In this document: positions 1-8,530 of the stretch, piece by piece
Position numbering within the stretch: position 1 is the stretch's first letter
How the letters are laid out: every line of letters starts with the position of its first letter
Assembly (NCBI GenBank): GCA_023429845.1
Contig: JAEZCY010000341.1
Coordinates: forward strand, 1-17,645
Reading direction: 5' to 3'
DNA from: Acidobacteriota bacterium
Lineage (GTDB): Bacteria > Acidobacteriota > Vicinamibacteria > Vicinamibacterales > Vicinamibacteraceae
DNA: 17,645 nt
Position numbers and translations under genes: made by a program
The notes under the pieces: model-generated
The model's input: the letters and a program-made list of their open reading frames with translations, nothing else
Database searches by the model: none
What the model was told of the DNA's origin: nothing

Positions 1-2301
1 CCCGGAGGCCGCGTCGGCGCCGCCTGCCCCCTGCCCGCCTGCGCCGTCCCCCGACGGCTCGGGACGTCCGTCGCGCAGTTCAGGCGTGGTGTCGAGCAGG
101 CCGACGTTGCCGCGCGACGCCCAGCGGCTCGCCTCGGCCAGCGTCACGAGCGTGCCGCCCGCCGATACCCAGTCCTTGAGCCGCTGCAGCGCAGGCCCGG
201 TCAGCGTCTGCGCGTAGTTGCCCGATGGCAGCACCACGACGTCGTAGCGCGTGAGATCGACGAGGCCCATCACGGAGACGCGCACCGCCGAGACACGCTG
301 GCCGTACCTCCGTTCGAGTACGTAGCGAGCCCAGCCGGCGCTCTGTGAGGAGGTGGGCACATCCCAGGCCAGCAGCACGCGCGGCGCCTGCAGTGCGATG
401 ACGTCGTTGCTGCCAAGCGAGATCCCCGCGTCCACGAACCCGGAATCCACCGGCACGACCTCGGCTCGATGCTCGGTGGCCAGCTTCGAGAGCGTCGAAG
501 TCAGGTGCCCGGCATTCTCGGCCACGCGCACGATTACGCTTCCGACCGGGTAGGCGCGACCGGCGAGCGTGAACCCGGCGTCAGCGAAGCGCACGCGCAC
601 TCCGGCCTTCTGCGCGGCGATCACCAGCGCCGCTGTGCCCGTGCCCCACGGCATCACGTAAGCGACGCGCGCAGGCGCCAGCGACACGGCTGGAGGCGTG
701 GCCACGGCCTGCGCTTTCAGCGCCGATGTCGGACGGTCGAAAGGCACCACCTCCACGTCGAAGGCCGAAGGCACGTGCCAACCGGTGACGTCGTACATCT
801 GGTCGGGCAGACGCTTCCGGCGCCGGCGCTCCTGTTCCTTCACGAACGCGTCGGGCTGCGTGATGGAGGGATCCATCAGGTTCTGCAGGAGCCGTCCGCC
901 CGGCTGCGCCGCAGGCACGACATAGGTGCCAGCCGCGAGCGTTCGGCCACCGGCGTTGACGGGCTCGCTCGCCTGGAGCACGTCGAAGCCCTGGTCACGC
1001 AGCAACTCCGCGAAGCGGTGCGCGCGCGCCGGGTCGGCGCCCACCGGGACGAGCCAGGCGCGGGTCTTCGACTCGTCGCCGTCCGCAATCGCGCCGCGAC
1101 GATAGGCCAGGTAGTCGCGCAGCAGCTGCGGCCGGTTGGAGGCCGAGGTGAACGCGGTCGATATCGCCGCAGTGAAGTGGCGGAGCACGCCGTCGCGATA
1201 CGTCAGCGTGGTGTCGTCGCCGCGACGCCAGGCCAGGCCGCGCGCTGACGCCATCTCGTACGTCATGCCGACCGATCCGTGGAAGATCGGCCACGATTCG
1301 CCGTAGCCCGGATAGAACGAGTCGAACACCTCGCGAATGAAGTACGGGAAGCCGCGCGCGTCGAACGTCGCGGCATTCGCCCGCCCGATGGTGTCGAACC
1401 AGCGGATCTGCTCCGGGGTGATGTGCGGATTCAGCGGGTCGGCCGGCGGCGCGAAGTAATAGCTCGAATCGCCGCCCATCTCGTGCAGATCGACGACGAC
1501 CTGCGGGTACCACTCGAGATAGAACTTGGTGCGCCCGCGCGTCTCGAGCTGCGACTGCGCGAACCAGTCGCGGTTCATGTCGAACAGGTAGTGATTGGCA
1601 CGACCGCCTGGCCAGGGTTCGTGGTGCTCGGCCGACAACGGTTCGGGGTCGGGTTCCGGCCCCATTCCCTGAAGGTTGCTGGACACGAAGCGCGCACGGC
1701 CATCGGGATTCTCGAGCGGATCGATGAGGACGAGCGCCTCGCGCAGGATCGTCGTCACCTGTGGATCGTCCTGCGCCGCCAGCAGGTGGTAAGCCTCGAG
1801 CAGCGCCGCATCGGTGGACGAGATCTCGTTGCCGTGCACGGCATGCATCAGCCACACGACGACGGGCAGCGAGGCGATCAGCGGCTCATCCTCCCCCGGC
1901 GCCAGGCGCCGTGGGTCTGCGAGCCGCTTCAGGCCCTGCTGCACCGCGTCGAGTTGCGCCATGCGCTCGCGCGAGGCGATTGCCAGCACGACGAGCGGGC
2001 GGCCCTCCCAGGTGCGACCGTACTCGATGAATCGCGTGCGCTCCGGCGCCGCCTGCGCGAGCGCCTTGACGTAGGTCACCACGCCGTCCGGCGGCGTGAC
2101 GACCTCGCCCGGTTCATGACCGAGCACCTGCTTCAATGTCGGCACAGCCGGGTCGTAGCGGACGCCGGGTGCGAAGGGCGCCAGCGACGGCGCGTCCATC
2201 GGCGCGGGCGGCGAACCCGCCCTGCCCTGCGCGAGAGACGACGAAGCCGTCATGCCCGCGAGCATGACGGCCAGGCAGGCGCCGATGATGGCGGTGTTCA
2301 C
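1..2301 (-). CDS. Secreted M14 family zinc carboxypeptidase with C-terminal GATase-like domain (3' end off window)
   Basis: Exported metallopeptidase of family M14, expected to remove C-terminal residues from peptides outside the cytoplasm. 767 residues are visible and the frame is still open at base 1, so the C-terminus is missing. The start is GTG at 2301, which overlaps the TGA of the upstream gene (GTGA), a typical coupled start. Residues 1-25 form a signal peptide ending SSSLAQ. The zinc site is visible: HGNE gives H156 and E159, and DLHEMG gives H273. NPDGRAR is the usual substrate-binding stretch, and TYEMA supplies the likely general base E349. From about residue 640 a second domain reads like the class I glutamine-amidotransferase-like fold found at the end of some M14 proteins (VLLAWDVPTSS, VVVLPSGNY, LKDWVSAGGTLV). 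The visible end turns Gly/Asp-rich, probably a loop. Substrate specificity cannot be read from the sequence. Confidence 0.9.
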   Translation of the reverse strand, partial: MNTAIIGACLAVMLAGMTASSSLAQGRAGSPPAPMDAPSLAPFAPGVRYDPAVPTLKQVLGHEPGEVVTPPDGVVTYVKALAQAAPERTRFIEYGRTWEGRPLVVLAIASRERMAQLDAVQQGLKRLADPRRLAPGEDEPLIASLPVVVWLMHAVHGNEISSTDAALLEAYHLLAAQDDPQVTTILREALVLIDPLENPDGRARFVSSNLQGMGPEPDPEPLSAEHHEPWPGGRANHYLFDMNRDWFAQSQLETRGRTKFYLEWYPQVVVDLHEMGGDSSYYFAPPADPLNPHITPEQIRWFDTIGRANAATFDARGFPYFIREVFDSFYPGYGESWPIFHGSVGMTYEMASARGLAWRRGDDTTLTYRDGVLRHFTAAISTAFTSASNRPQLLRDYLAYRRGAIADGDESKTRAWLVPVGADPARAHRFAELLRDQGFDVLQASEPVNAGGRTLAAGTYVVPAAQPGGRLLQNLMDPSITQPDAFVKEQERRRRKRLPDQMYDVTGWHVPSAFDVEVVPFDRPTSALKAQAVATPPAVSLAPARVAYVMPWGTGTAALVIAAQKAGVRVRFADAGFTLAGRAYPVGSVIVRVAENAGHLTSTLSKLATEHRAEVVPVDSGFVDAGISLGSNDVIALQAPRVLLAWDVPTSSQSAGWARYVLERRYGQRVSAVRVSVMGLVDLTRYDVVVLPSGNYAQTLTGPALQRLKDWVSAGGTLVTLAEASRWASRGNVGLLDTTPELRDGRPEPSGDGAGGQGAGGADAASG

Positions 2302-3206
2302 AGGTATCCCTGGAGATGTCGCTCGAGCAAGGCCTTCGTGGCCTTGATGCCTTCGGGCTCCGAGAGCGTCTGCCCTTCGTACTCGATGCCGATGAATCCG
2401 CGGTAGGGCGACGCGATGACGATGTCGAGCATCTTCCGGTAGTCGGTGTGCGTCTCGTTGCCCTGCGCGTCGAAGTCGTGGCTCTTGGCACTCACGCCCC
2501 TGGCATACGGCATCAGCTCGGTGACGCCCTTGTACCTGTCGTACTCCTCGGTGCGGCTCACGCGGAAGTTGCCGAAGTCGGGCAGTGTTCCCACGCCAGG
2601 CAGGTTCACGAGCTTCATCACACCGGCAAGCCACTCGCCGTTGCTCGACAGACCGCCATGGTTCTCGACGACGACGCTGATGCCCTGCGAGGCGCCGTAC
2701 TCGCCGACCCGGCGCAGCCCGTCCGCCGCGAGTTTCTGTTGCTCGGCGTACTCGCCGCGACTGCCCGCATTGACACGGATCGCGTGGCAGCCCAGGAACT
2801 TCGCCGCGTCCACCCACGGCTTGTGGTTCTCCACCGCCTTCGTGCGTTCGGCATCGTCTGGCGCGCCGAGCATGCCCTCGCCGTCGATCATGATCAGCAC
2901 GTTCTTCAGCCCGTAGCCCTCGGCCCGGGACTTCAGATCCTTCAGGTAGGCCGTGTCGCGGGCCTTGTCCTTGAAGAACTGGTTCACGTACTCGAGGCCG
3001 CTGACGCCGAACTGTTCCCTGGCGGCTTTCGGGAAATCGAGGTTGTTCATGCCGCCCTTGAACAGTGCGCGATGCAGCGACCACTGGGCCAGCGAGATGG
3101 CGAAGCGGCCCTTCTCCGGGGCGGCGAATGCAGGTGAGACGTTGGCGGTGGCAAACACGCCAGCCGCGATCGAGGCGTTCCTCAGGAACTCACGACGATT
3201 GAGCAT
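2298..3206 (-). CDS. Tat-exported sugar phosphate isomerase/epimerase family protein (TIM barrel)
   Basis: A 302-residue xylose-isomerase-like TIM-barrel protein (AP_endonuc_2 superfamily, hydroxypyruvate-isomerase-like). The start ATG at 3206 is chosen because it begins with a Tat signal, RREFLRNASIAAG, and has GGAG upstream; the frame stays open back to 3320 but that extension does not look like protein. The signal ends around PAFAAP. Typical metal ligands of the family can be placed: E181 (VVENHGG), D210 (LPDFGNF), H243 (KSHDFD) and E275 (GIEYEGQ). Members isomerise or epimerise sugars or keto acids using a divalent metal. The true substrate is unknown, and Tat export suggests a folded, metal-loaded periplasmic enzyme. 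It is the first gene of an operon whose second gene, the M14 peptidase, overlaps it by 4 bases. No biochemical link between the two products is obvious. Confidence 0.88.
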   Translation of the reverse strand: MLNRREFLRNASIAAGVFATANVSPAFAAPEKGRFAISLAQWSLHRALFKGGMNNLDFPKAAREQFGVSGLEYVNQFFKDKARDTAYLKDLKSRAEGYGLKNVLIMIDGEGMLGAPDDAERTKAVENHKPWVDAAKFLGCHAIRVNAGSRGEYAEQQKLAADGLRRVGEYGASQGISVVVENHGGLSSNGEWLAGVMKLVNLPGVGTLPDFGNFRVSRTEEYDRYKGVTELMPYARGVSAKSHDFDAQGNETHTDYRKMLDIVIASPYRGFIGIEYEGQTLSEPEGIKATKALLERHLQGYL

Positions 3207-3346
3207 CGGGCAGGACTCCGGGAAAGTGCCGCTATTTCGCCACGGGCGTCGGCGGCGTGTCAAAGCTATACTGAGCCCGTTCGCCCTCCATCTCCAGCCT
3301 GCACGCAGCCCGCGGGCCACATCCTGTGAGGCAGGACGCCGTCGCG
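3207..3346. promoter_or_regulatory. Divergent promoter region between isomerase and kinase genes
   Basis: 140 bases separate two outward-facing genes, so both must have promoters here. A perfect TTGACA lies on the minus strand at 3263-3258, but only a weak A/T patch (GAAATA, 3238-3233) follows at 19 bases. On the plus strand TATACT at 3267-3272 is a good -10 hexamer, with no clear -35 upstream. The two candidates overlap, so they could compete. The kinase ribosome-binding site, AGGCAGGA, is at 3329-3336. The two genes are a sound basis for expecting promoters; the exact boxes are a guess. Confidence 0.4.
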
Positions 3347-5059
3347 ATGATCGGATCTCGACTCGGTCAGTACCGCATCGATGCCCTGCTCGGGCAGGGC
3401 GGCATGGGCACCGTCTATCTCGCCACCGACGAGATGCTCGGCCGCCAGGTCGCGGTGAAGGTGCTGCGCCTCGACGTCACCGCATCGCCGACGACGCTCG
3501 AGCGCTTCCGCAAGGAGGCGCAGATCCTCGCGCGACTCGACCACCCGCACATCCTGCGGCTGCACGGGTTCTCGCGCCACGAGGACCTGCTGTACATGGT
3601 GACGCACTACGTCGAGGGCGACAGTCTGCTTCGTCTCCTCGAACGGCAGTCCGTCGTCGAACTGCCGCAGGCGCTCGCCTGGGCACGCGAGATCCTCGAC
3701 GCCCTCGAGTACGCGCACGCGGCCGGCATCGTGCACCGCGACATCAAGCCGGGCAACATCCTCATCGACCAGCGGGGACGCGTGCAGTTGCTCGATTTCG
3801 GCATCGCGCGGCTCGTCGAGGACGACAGCCTCACGCAGACCGGGCACGCCGTCGGCACGCTGGCCTACATGGCGCCGGAGCAGGTGCTCGGCGAAACGGT
3901 AGACGGTCGCGCCGACCTGTACGCGTTCGCCATCGTGTTCTGTCAGATGCTGGCCGGGCGGCGCCCATGGCGCAGCACCACCGCCGCTGGCGTCGTGCGC
4001 GAGATCGTGGACGGCCCGGCGCCCGAGGTCGCTGCGCTGCTGCCGGCCGTCGCCGCGCCGTTCGTGCCGATCCTGCAGCAGACCCTCTCTCGCCGGCCGG
4101 AGGATCGCCCTCCCACCGCCGCGCATCTCCGCGAGGCTCTCGACGCCACCGCACGCGCCGCGGGCATCGTCGTGCCGCCGACGCCCAGTTCCGGCGCCGT
4201 GCCGGTGTCGCCCGTTCCCGGCGGCCGTGCGTCGATGGCCTCCTCGTCGGCCAGCATCCCGGTGTTCGCCCCGACAGCGTCGGCGACGACCGTCACGGTG
4301 CCGCCACCAGTCGCAGCGCGTCCTCATGCGCCACGATGGCTGCCGATTTCCGGCGGGCTGCTGCTGTGTGTCGCGCTCGCCCTCGGCTGGACGATGACGC
4401 GCCGCCCGAGCAGCTCTCCCCCGAGCCCCGAAGCGCAAACGACGCACATGGGTGCCGATGCCGGCCCGTCAACGCCTTCGACTCCGGCGACTGATCCGGC
4501 ACCGGTGCCTCTCGCCGCGCCCTCGCCCGATCAATCGCCGATGCGGCAGGCGCCCGATGTGGTGCGACCAACGGCGGTGGCCCCCTCGCCGCGCCCGTCA
4601 GCGACGCCGGACTCCGCCGTGCGTGTTGCGCGCGGCGCAGACCAGGCGTCCCCAGCCGTAGCGGAGCGCGCAGAGATTGACGGAGAGGCTGCACCTGCCG
4701 CCACGCCCCGTGCTTCCGGCAGTACCGCCGGGGTCGCCGAGTTCCGGAACCTGATCCTGGTGGACAAGGTGGACGACGAGAACGAGGAGTTCGACGTGCA
4801 CCTGCGATTCGAGCGGCGACGCCTGATCGTGCTGGACGAGGACGAGGTGCCGATGAAGACGACGTCGGTTGACGCGATCCGCGGCGCCTCGTACCGCACG
4901 ACGAAGCCGGGGCGGTTCTCGCTGCGCCGCGGCCTGCGGCACTGGCTCACGCTCGACACGAGCAGCGGTCAACTGGTGTTCCGCTTGAACTCCCGCAGCT
5001 ATTCGGAACTGCTCGACGCGCTCGAGTCCCGCGGCGTCGACGTCGTCGGCGCGCCGTAG
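3347..5059 (+). CDS. Transmembrane serine/threonine protein kinase (Pkn/Hanks type) with extra C-terminal domain
   Basis: A 570-residue membrane kinase that phosphorylates Ser/Thr on target proteins. Start ATG 3347 is preferred over an in-frame GTG at 3326 because AGGCAGGA lies 10 bases upstream of it. Kinase domain, residues 9-270: glycine loop GQGGMGTVY, ATP lysine K38 (VAVKVL), alphaC glutamate in FRKEAQIL, catalytic HRDIKPGN with D132, DFG at 150-152, and APEQ after the activation segment. All key residues are present, so it should be active. A Pro/Ala/Ser-rich linker follows, then a single membrane helix at about 331-351 (WLPISGGLLLCVALALGW), a second low-complexity Pro/Ser/Thr stretch, and a compact domain at 465-570 rich in beta-type alternation (ILVDKVDDENEEFDVHLRF onward). 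That domain resembles a bacterial PH-like fold, which I cannot confirm. The gene is convergent with the tricorn gene, 39 bases apart, with no obvious terminator. Confidence 0.93.
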   Translation: MIGSRLGQYRIDALLGQGGMGTVYLATDEMLGRQVAVKVLRLDVTASPTTLERFRKEAQILARLDHPHILRLHGFSRHEDLLYMVTHYVEGDSLLRLLERQSVVELPQALAWAREILDALEYAHAAGIVHRDIKPGNILIDQRGRVQLLDFGIARLVEDDSLTQTGHAVGTLAYMAPEQVLGETVDGRADLYAFAIVFCQMLAGRRPWRSTTAAGVVREIVDGPAPEVAALLPAVAAPFVPILQQTLSRRPEDRPPTAAHLREALDATARAAGIVVPPTPSSGAVPVSPVPGGRASMASSSASIPVFAPTASATTVTVPPPVAARPHAPRWLPISGGLLLCVALALGWTMTRRPSSSPPSPEAQTTHMGADAGPSTPSTPATDPAPVPLAAPSPDQSPMRQAPDVVRPTAVAPSPRPSATPDSAVRVARGADQASPAVAERAEIDGEAAPAATPRASGSTAGVAEFRNLILVDKVDDENEEFDVHLRFERRRLIVLDEDEVPMKTTSVDAIRGASYRTTKPGRFSLRRGLRHWLTLDTSSGQLVFRLNSRSYSELLDALESRGVDVVGAP

Positions 5060-5098
5060 CCTCGCCGCACACGGGACGAGCCGGCCCCGCGGGCGCCC

Positions 5099-8000
5099 CT
5101 ACCTGATCGGATCGCTCGGGCGCGCGGGCACCGGCGTCGGCGTCTTCGCGAGGGCGTCGAGTGCGAGCTGGATCGCGCGTTCGAGCTGCGGATCCCTGCC
5201 CTCGATGACGTCGGCCGGCGTCTGATCCACTTCGACGTCGGGCGGCACGCCCTCGTTCTCGACGACCCACCCGTCCTCCGTGAAGATGGCCAGGTTGGGC
5301 GCCGTCACGTTGCCGCCATCCATGAGCACCGGGTAGCCGAGGATGCCGACGAGGCCGCCCCACGTGCGCTTGCCGACGATCGGGCCGAGCTCGAACTTGC
5401 GGAACATCCACGGCAGGAGATCGCCACCGGAGCCGGCAGTCTCGTCGGCGATCATCACCTTCGGACCGAGGATCGCCGCGGACGGGGTGCGCACCGGCTC
5501 GCCGTGCCGCGTCGCCCAGTAGCTGACGAGCGGACGCCGCAGCAGGTCGATGTAGTAGTCGGCCACCTGGCCGCCGCCGTTGAAGCGTTCGTCCACGATG
5601 ACGGCCTCGCGGTTGGTCTGCGGGAAGAAGTAGCGCTTGAAGTACTCGTGCCCCAGGCCAGCGGTGTTGGGCACGTACACGTACGCCACGCGCCCCTTCG
5701 TCGCCTCGGTCACTTTCCGCAGGTTGCCCTCGACCCAGTCGCGGTTGCGCAGCGCCGCCTCGCTCTCGATGGGCACCACCTTGACCGTGCGCGACCCGGC
5801 GCCGTCGGCGTTCGGTCCGACCGTGATTTCGAGGAGCTTCCCGGCGGTGTTCTCGAACGGCGCGTACAGGTTCGTGGCCGGCGCGCGCAGGTCCACGCCG
5901 TTGACGGCAAGCAGGAACTCGCCGGCCTGGACGTCCACCCCCGGCTCGGTGAGTGGCGAGCGCAGCGTCGGCGTCCAGTTCAGTCCGCCGTACACCTTCC
6001 GGATGCGATAGCGATCGCCGACGACTTCGTAGTCGGCGCCGAGCAGCCCGCCAGGCACCGTGCCCGGACGGCGCCGCACGTCGCCGCCGCCGCCGTACGA
6101 ATGACCGACCGCCAGCTCGCTGCCCATCCACTGGATGAGGCGCGCGAGGTCGGTGCGATGCGCGAGGTGCGGCAGGAACTGCGCGTACTTCTGCTTGATG
6201 GCCGGCCAGTCGCGCCCGTGGTAGTTGGTCGCGTAGAAGTAGTCGCGGTTGATCCGCCAGGCCTCGTCGAAGATCTGCGGCCATTCGGCACGTGGATCGA
6301 CGCGCACCTGCACGGCCTCCACGTCGACCTTGCCGCCGGCGCCGTCCACCTTCTTGTCGGTCGCCACGACGTGGAACGACTTCTCGTTGCGGTAGAGCAG
6401 CTTCTTGCCGTCGGCCGTGAGCACGAACGCATCGGCCGCAGGCACCCACGTCTCCGTCTTGCGGGTCTTCAGATCGAACTGCTGAATGGAGGACTTGCCG
6501 TCGGCCTTGCGGACGAAGAACACCTTGCCCGTCTCGCCGGTCTGCAGTGACTCGTACTCGCCGACGGGAATCGGCAGCGAGACGATGCGTGACGGGAGTC
6601 CCTCGATGTCGATGACGGTCGGGGCGGCTGCCTTCTTCCCGGCGTCCTTGTCGCCATCCTTCGTGTCACCTGCCTCCTTCTCTCCAGCCTCGACCTCGCC
6701 CTTCGCGGTCGCGTCCTTGTCGGCCGCTTCGGCCTTCTCCTCGTCGCTCTCCTTTGCGACGGGCGACGGTTCGCCCTTCTTCAGCACCACGAGGTAGATC
6801 GCGCTCGTCGAGCGCATGTCGGCATTGGACTGCGAGAACCAGTCGAGCACCGGGCCGGCATCGGTCGAGGCGAGCAGGTAGAGGTACTTGCCGCTCCGAT
6901 CGAACACGGGCTCGCTGACGTGGCTCAGCCCGTCGGTCAGCGGGAACGACTCTCGCTTCGCGATCGAGTACAACGCCGCCGACCGGACCTGCGCCCGGCT
7001 CGTCGTCGTGTACGCGAGCCACTTGCTGTCGGGCGACCAGCTGTACGATGTGTCGCCGAATGCCCCCGGCCGGTAGACGGGCTCGGTTGCCACCTTGGTG
7101 ATCGTCCCCGACCCGACATCGGCCACGTACAGGGTCCGCCCGTTGTCGCGGAATGCGATGCGGGTGCTGTCGGGCGACCACGTCGTGCCGTCGTAGAAGC
7201 CGCTCCCGGTCAGCTCGATCACCTTCGGGTCGCCCTTCCCGTCCTGTGCGCGGACGTGGAGCGTGTACTCGCCGCCGGCGTCCGAGAAGTAGGCGATGCT
7301 GCGGCCGTCGGGCGACCACTCGGGCGCGCGCTCGTGCACGGCTGTCGTGGCGGTGATGTTGCGCGGGTCGCCCTTCTCGGCCGGCACCGTGACGATCTCG
7401 CCGCGGTACTCGAGCGCGATGCGGGCGCCCGAGGGCGACACCGACAGCGCGCGAATCCAGTCGGGGCCCTTCACGAAGCGTGGCCTGAGGTCCACGAGAT
7501 CGGCGCCGATGCCGACTGTCAGCTTCCGGGTCTGTTTCGTCGCGACGTCGTGAAGGTGCAGGTAGCCGGCCTGCTCGTAGGCGATCCGTCCAGCCGCCGC
7601 CGAGATTCCGAGCACCGGGAAGTCCTCGTGCGTCGTCAGACGCGTGACCTGCCTGGAGCCCGGATCGTAGCGGTAGACGTTGAACTCGCCGTCGCGATCC
7701 GACCGGAAGTAGAGCGCCGCGTCGAGCCACTGCGGGTCCACGTCGTTGGCGCGGGTAGCGGGCTGCGCGATCTGCTCGGTGGCGTGCGTCTTCGGATCGT
7801 AGAGCGTGATGGTGGCCGCAGAGCCGCCGCGATAGCGCTTCCACTGCAGGTGCGCCGGGTTCAGCGGGTTGTACGCGATGCGGGTGCCATCGGCCGAGTA
7901 GCTGGCACGCGAGGCGTTCGGAATCGGCAGCGCGACCTCGACGCCGCCTTTCACCGGCACGATGAACAGCTGCGTGTACCGCGTCGTGAACACGGCACGC

Positions 8001-8413
8001 GACGACGTGAAGAGCACCGAGGCGCCGTCCGGCGTGAAGCCCTGCACGAGGTCCGGACCAGGGTGCCAGGTCAGGCGAAGCGGCACGCCGCCGGTGACCG
8101 GCACGACGAAGACGTCCACGTTGCCGTCGTACTCGGCGCTGAACGCCAGCTGCGTGCCGTCGGGCGAGAACGCTGGCAGCCGTTCGATGCCCTCGTCGCT
8201 GGTGAGACGGCGCACGCTCCGGCCGTCGAGGTCCGATACGTACAAGTCCCCCGCGTAGATGAACGCCAGGTGGCTCGAACTGATCGCCGGCTGCGAGAGC
8301 AGGCGCGTATCGGCCGTATCGATGGCCGCTGCGCTCCGGGCGGTACCGACAAGCAGCGCGAGGACGGCGACCGCGCGCGCAGCGCGGCCGAGGGCGGAAG
8401 GTGTGTGGGCCAT
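5099..8413 (-). CDS. Secreted tricorn-type S41 protease with beta-propeller and PDZ domains
   Basis: An 1104-residue homologue of archaeal tricorn protease, which cuts oligopeptides from proteasome-like breakdown. Start ATG 8413 opens a signal peptide (ARAVAVLALLVGTARSAAA, residues 12-30); an in-frame GTG at 8428 is possible, and neither has a strong ribosome-binding site. Order: TolB/PD40-type propeller repeats to about residue 540 (many SPDGxxxAF motifs such as FSPDGTQLAFS), a charged Lys/Glu/Asp/Ala insert at about 549-598, the C1 domain (FDEAWRINRDYFY), PDZ (GEFLLAVNGVDLRAP), then the C2 catalytic domain. The catalytic triad can be placed by motif: H771 (ELAVGHSYGGG), S995 (ETAGSGGDLLP) and a glutamate in ENEGVPPD, E1052 or E1054. 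Family knowledge predicts an exopeptidase-like serine hydrolase; here the signal peptide puts it in the periplasm or outside. It is the last of three same-direction genes. Confidence 0.95.
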   Translation of the reverse strand: MAHTPSALGRAARAVAVLALLVGTARSAAAIDTADTRLLSQPAISSSHLAFIYAGDLYVSDLDGRSVRRLTSDEGIERLPAFSPDGTQLAFSAEYDGNVDVFVVPVTGGVPLRLTWHPGPDLVQGFTPDGASVLFTSSRAVFTTRYTQLFIVPVKGGVEVALPIPNASRASYSADGTRIAYNPLNPAHLQWKRYRGGSAATITLYDPKTHATEQIAQPATRANDVDPQWLDAALYFRSDRDGEFNVYRYDPGSRQVTRLTTHEDFPVLGISAAAGRIAYEQAGYLHLHDVATKQTRKLTVGIGADLVDLRPRFVKGPDWIRALSVSPSGARIALEYRGEIVTVPAEKGDPRNITATTAVHERAPEWSPDGRSIAYFSDAGGEYTLHVRAQDGKGDPKVIELTGSGFYDGTTWSPDSTRIAFRDNGRTLYVADVGSGTITKVATEPVYRPGAFGDTSYSWSPDSKWLAYTTTSRAQVRSAALYSIAKRESFPLTDGLSHVSEPVFDRSGKYLYLLASTDAGPVLDWFSQSNADMRSTSAIYLVVLKKGEPSPVAKESDEEKAEAADKDATAKGEVEAGEKEAGDTKDGDKDAGKKAAAPTVIDIEGLPSRIVSLPIPVGEYESLQTGETGKVFFVRKADGKSSIQQFDLKTRKTETWVPAADAFVLTADGKKLLYRNEKSFHVVATDKKVDGAGGKVDVEAVQVRVDPRAEWPQIFDEAWRINRDYFYATNYHGRDWPAIKQKYAQFLPHLAHRTDLARLIQWMGSELAVGHSYGGGGDVRRRPGTVPGGLLGADYEVVGDRYRIRKVYGGLNWTPTLRSPLTEPGVDVQAGEFLLAVNGVDLRAPATNLYAPFENTAGKLLEITVGPNADGAGSRTVKVVPIESEAALRNRDWVEGNLRKVTEATKGRVAYVYVPNTAGLGHEYFKRYFFPQTNREAVIVDERFNGGGQVADYYIDLLRRPLVSYWATRHGEPVRTPSAAILGPKVMIADETAGSGGDLLPWMFRKFELGPIVGKRTWGGLVGILGYPVLMDGGNVTAPNLAIFTEDGWVVENEGVPPDVEVDQTPADVIEGRDPQLERAIQLALDALAKTPTPVPARPSDPIR

Positions 8414-8530
8414 GACTGATGGGCGCACCGGGCCGGCTGACGCGGTGCGCGACCCATTGTCATACGTACCCCGGCCCGGCGCTGTTCTGTGCTCGAGCGC
8501 AGCGACGTGGCCTGGCCGGAGGTCCCCCGG

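Noticed and set aside
5060..5098. Bidirectional terminator between the kinase and tricorn genes
   Set aside because: Only short GC-rich self-complementary stretches are present; no clear stem with T-tract on either strand.
4947..6449. 500-codon open minus-strand frame overlapping the tricorn gene
   Set aside because: It is a shifted frame of the protease region; the protein is Arg-rich and lacks any domain, while the tricorn frame carries the catalytic motifs.
6920..8419. About 500-codon open plus-strand frame opposite the tricorn propeller
   Set aside because: Antisense shadow of the SPDG repeat region with no motifs and no ribosome-binding site.
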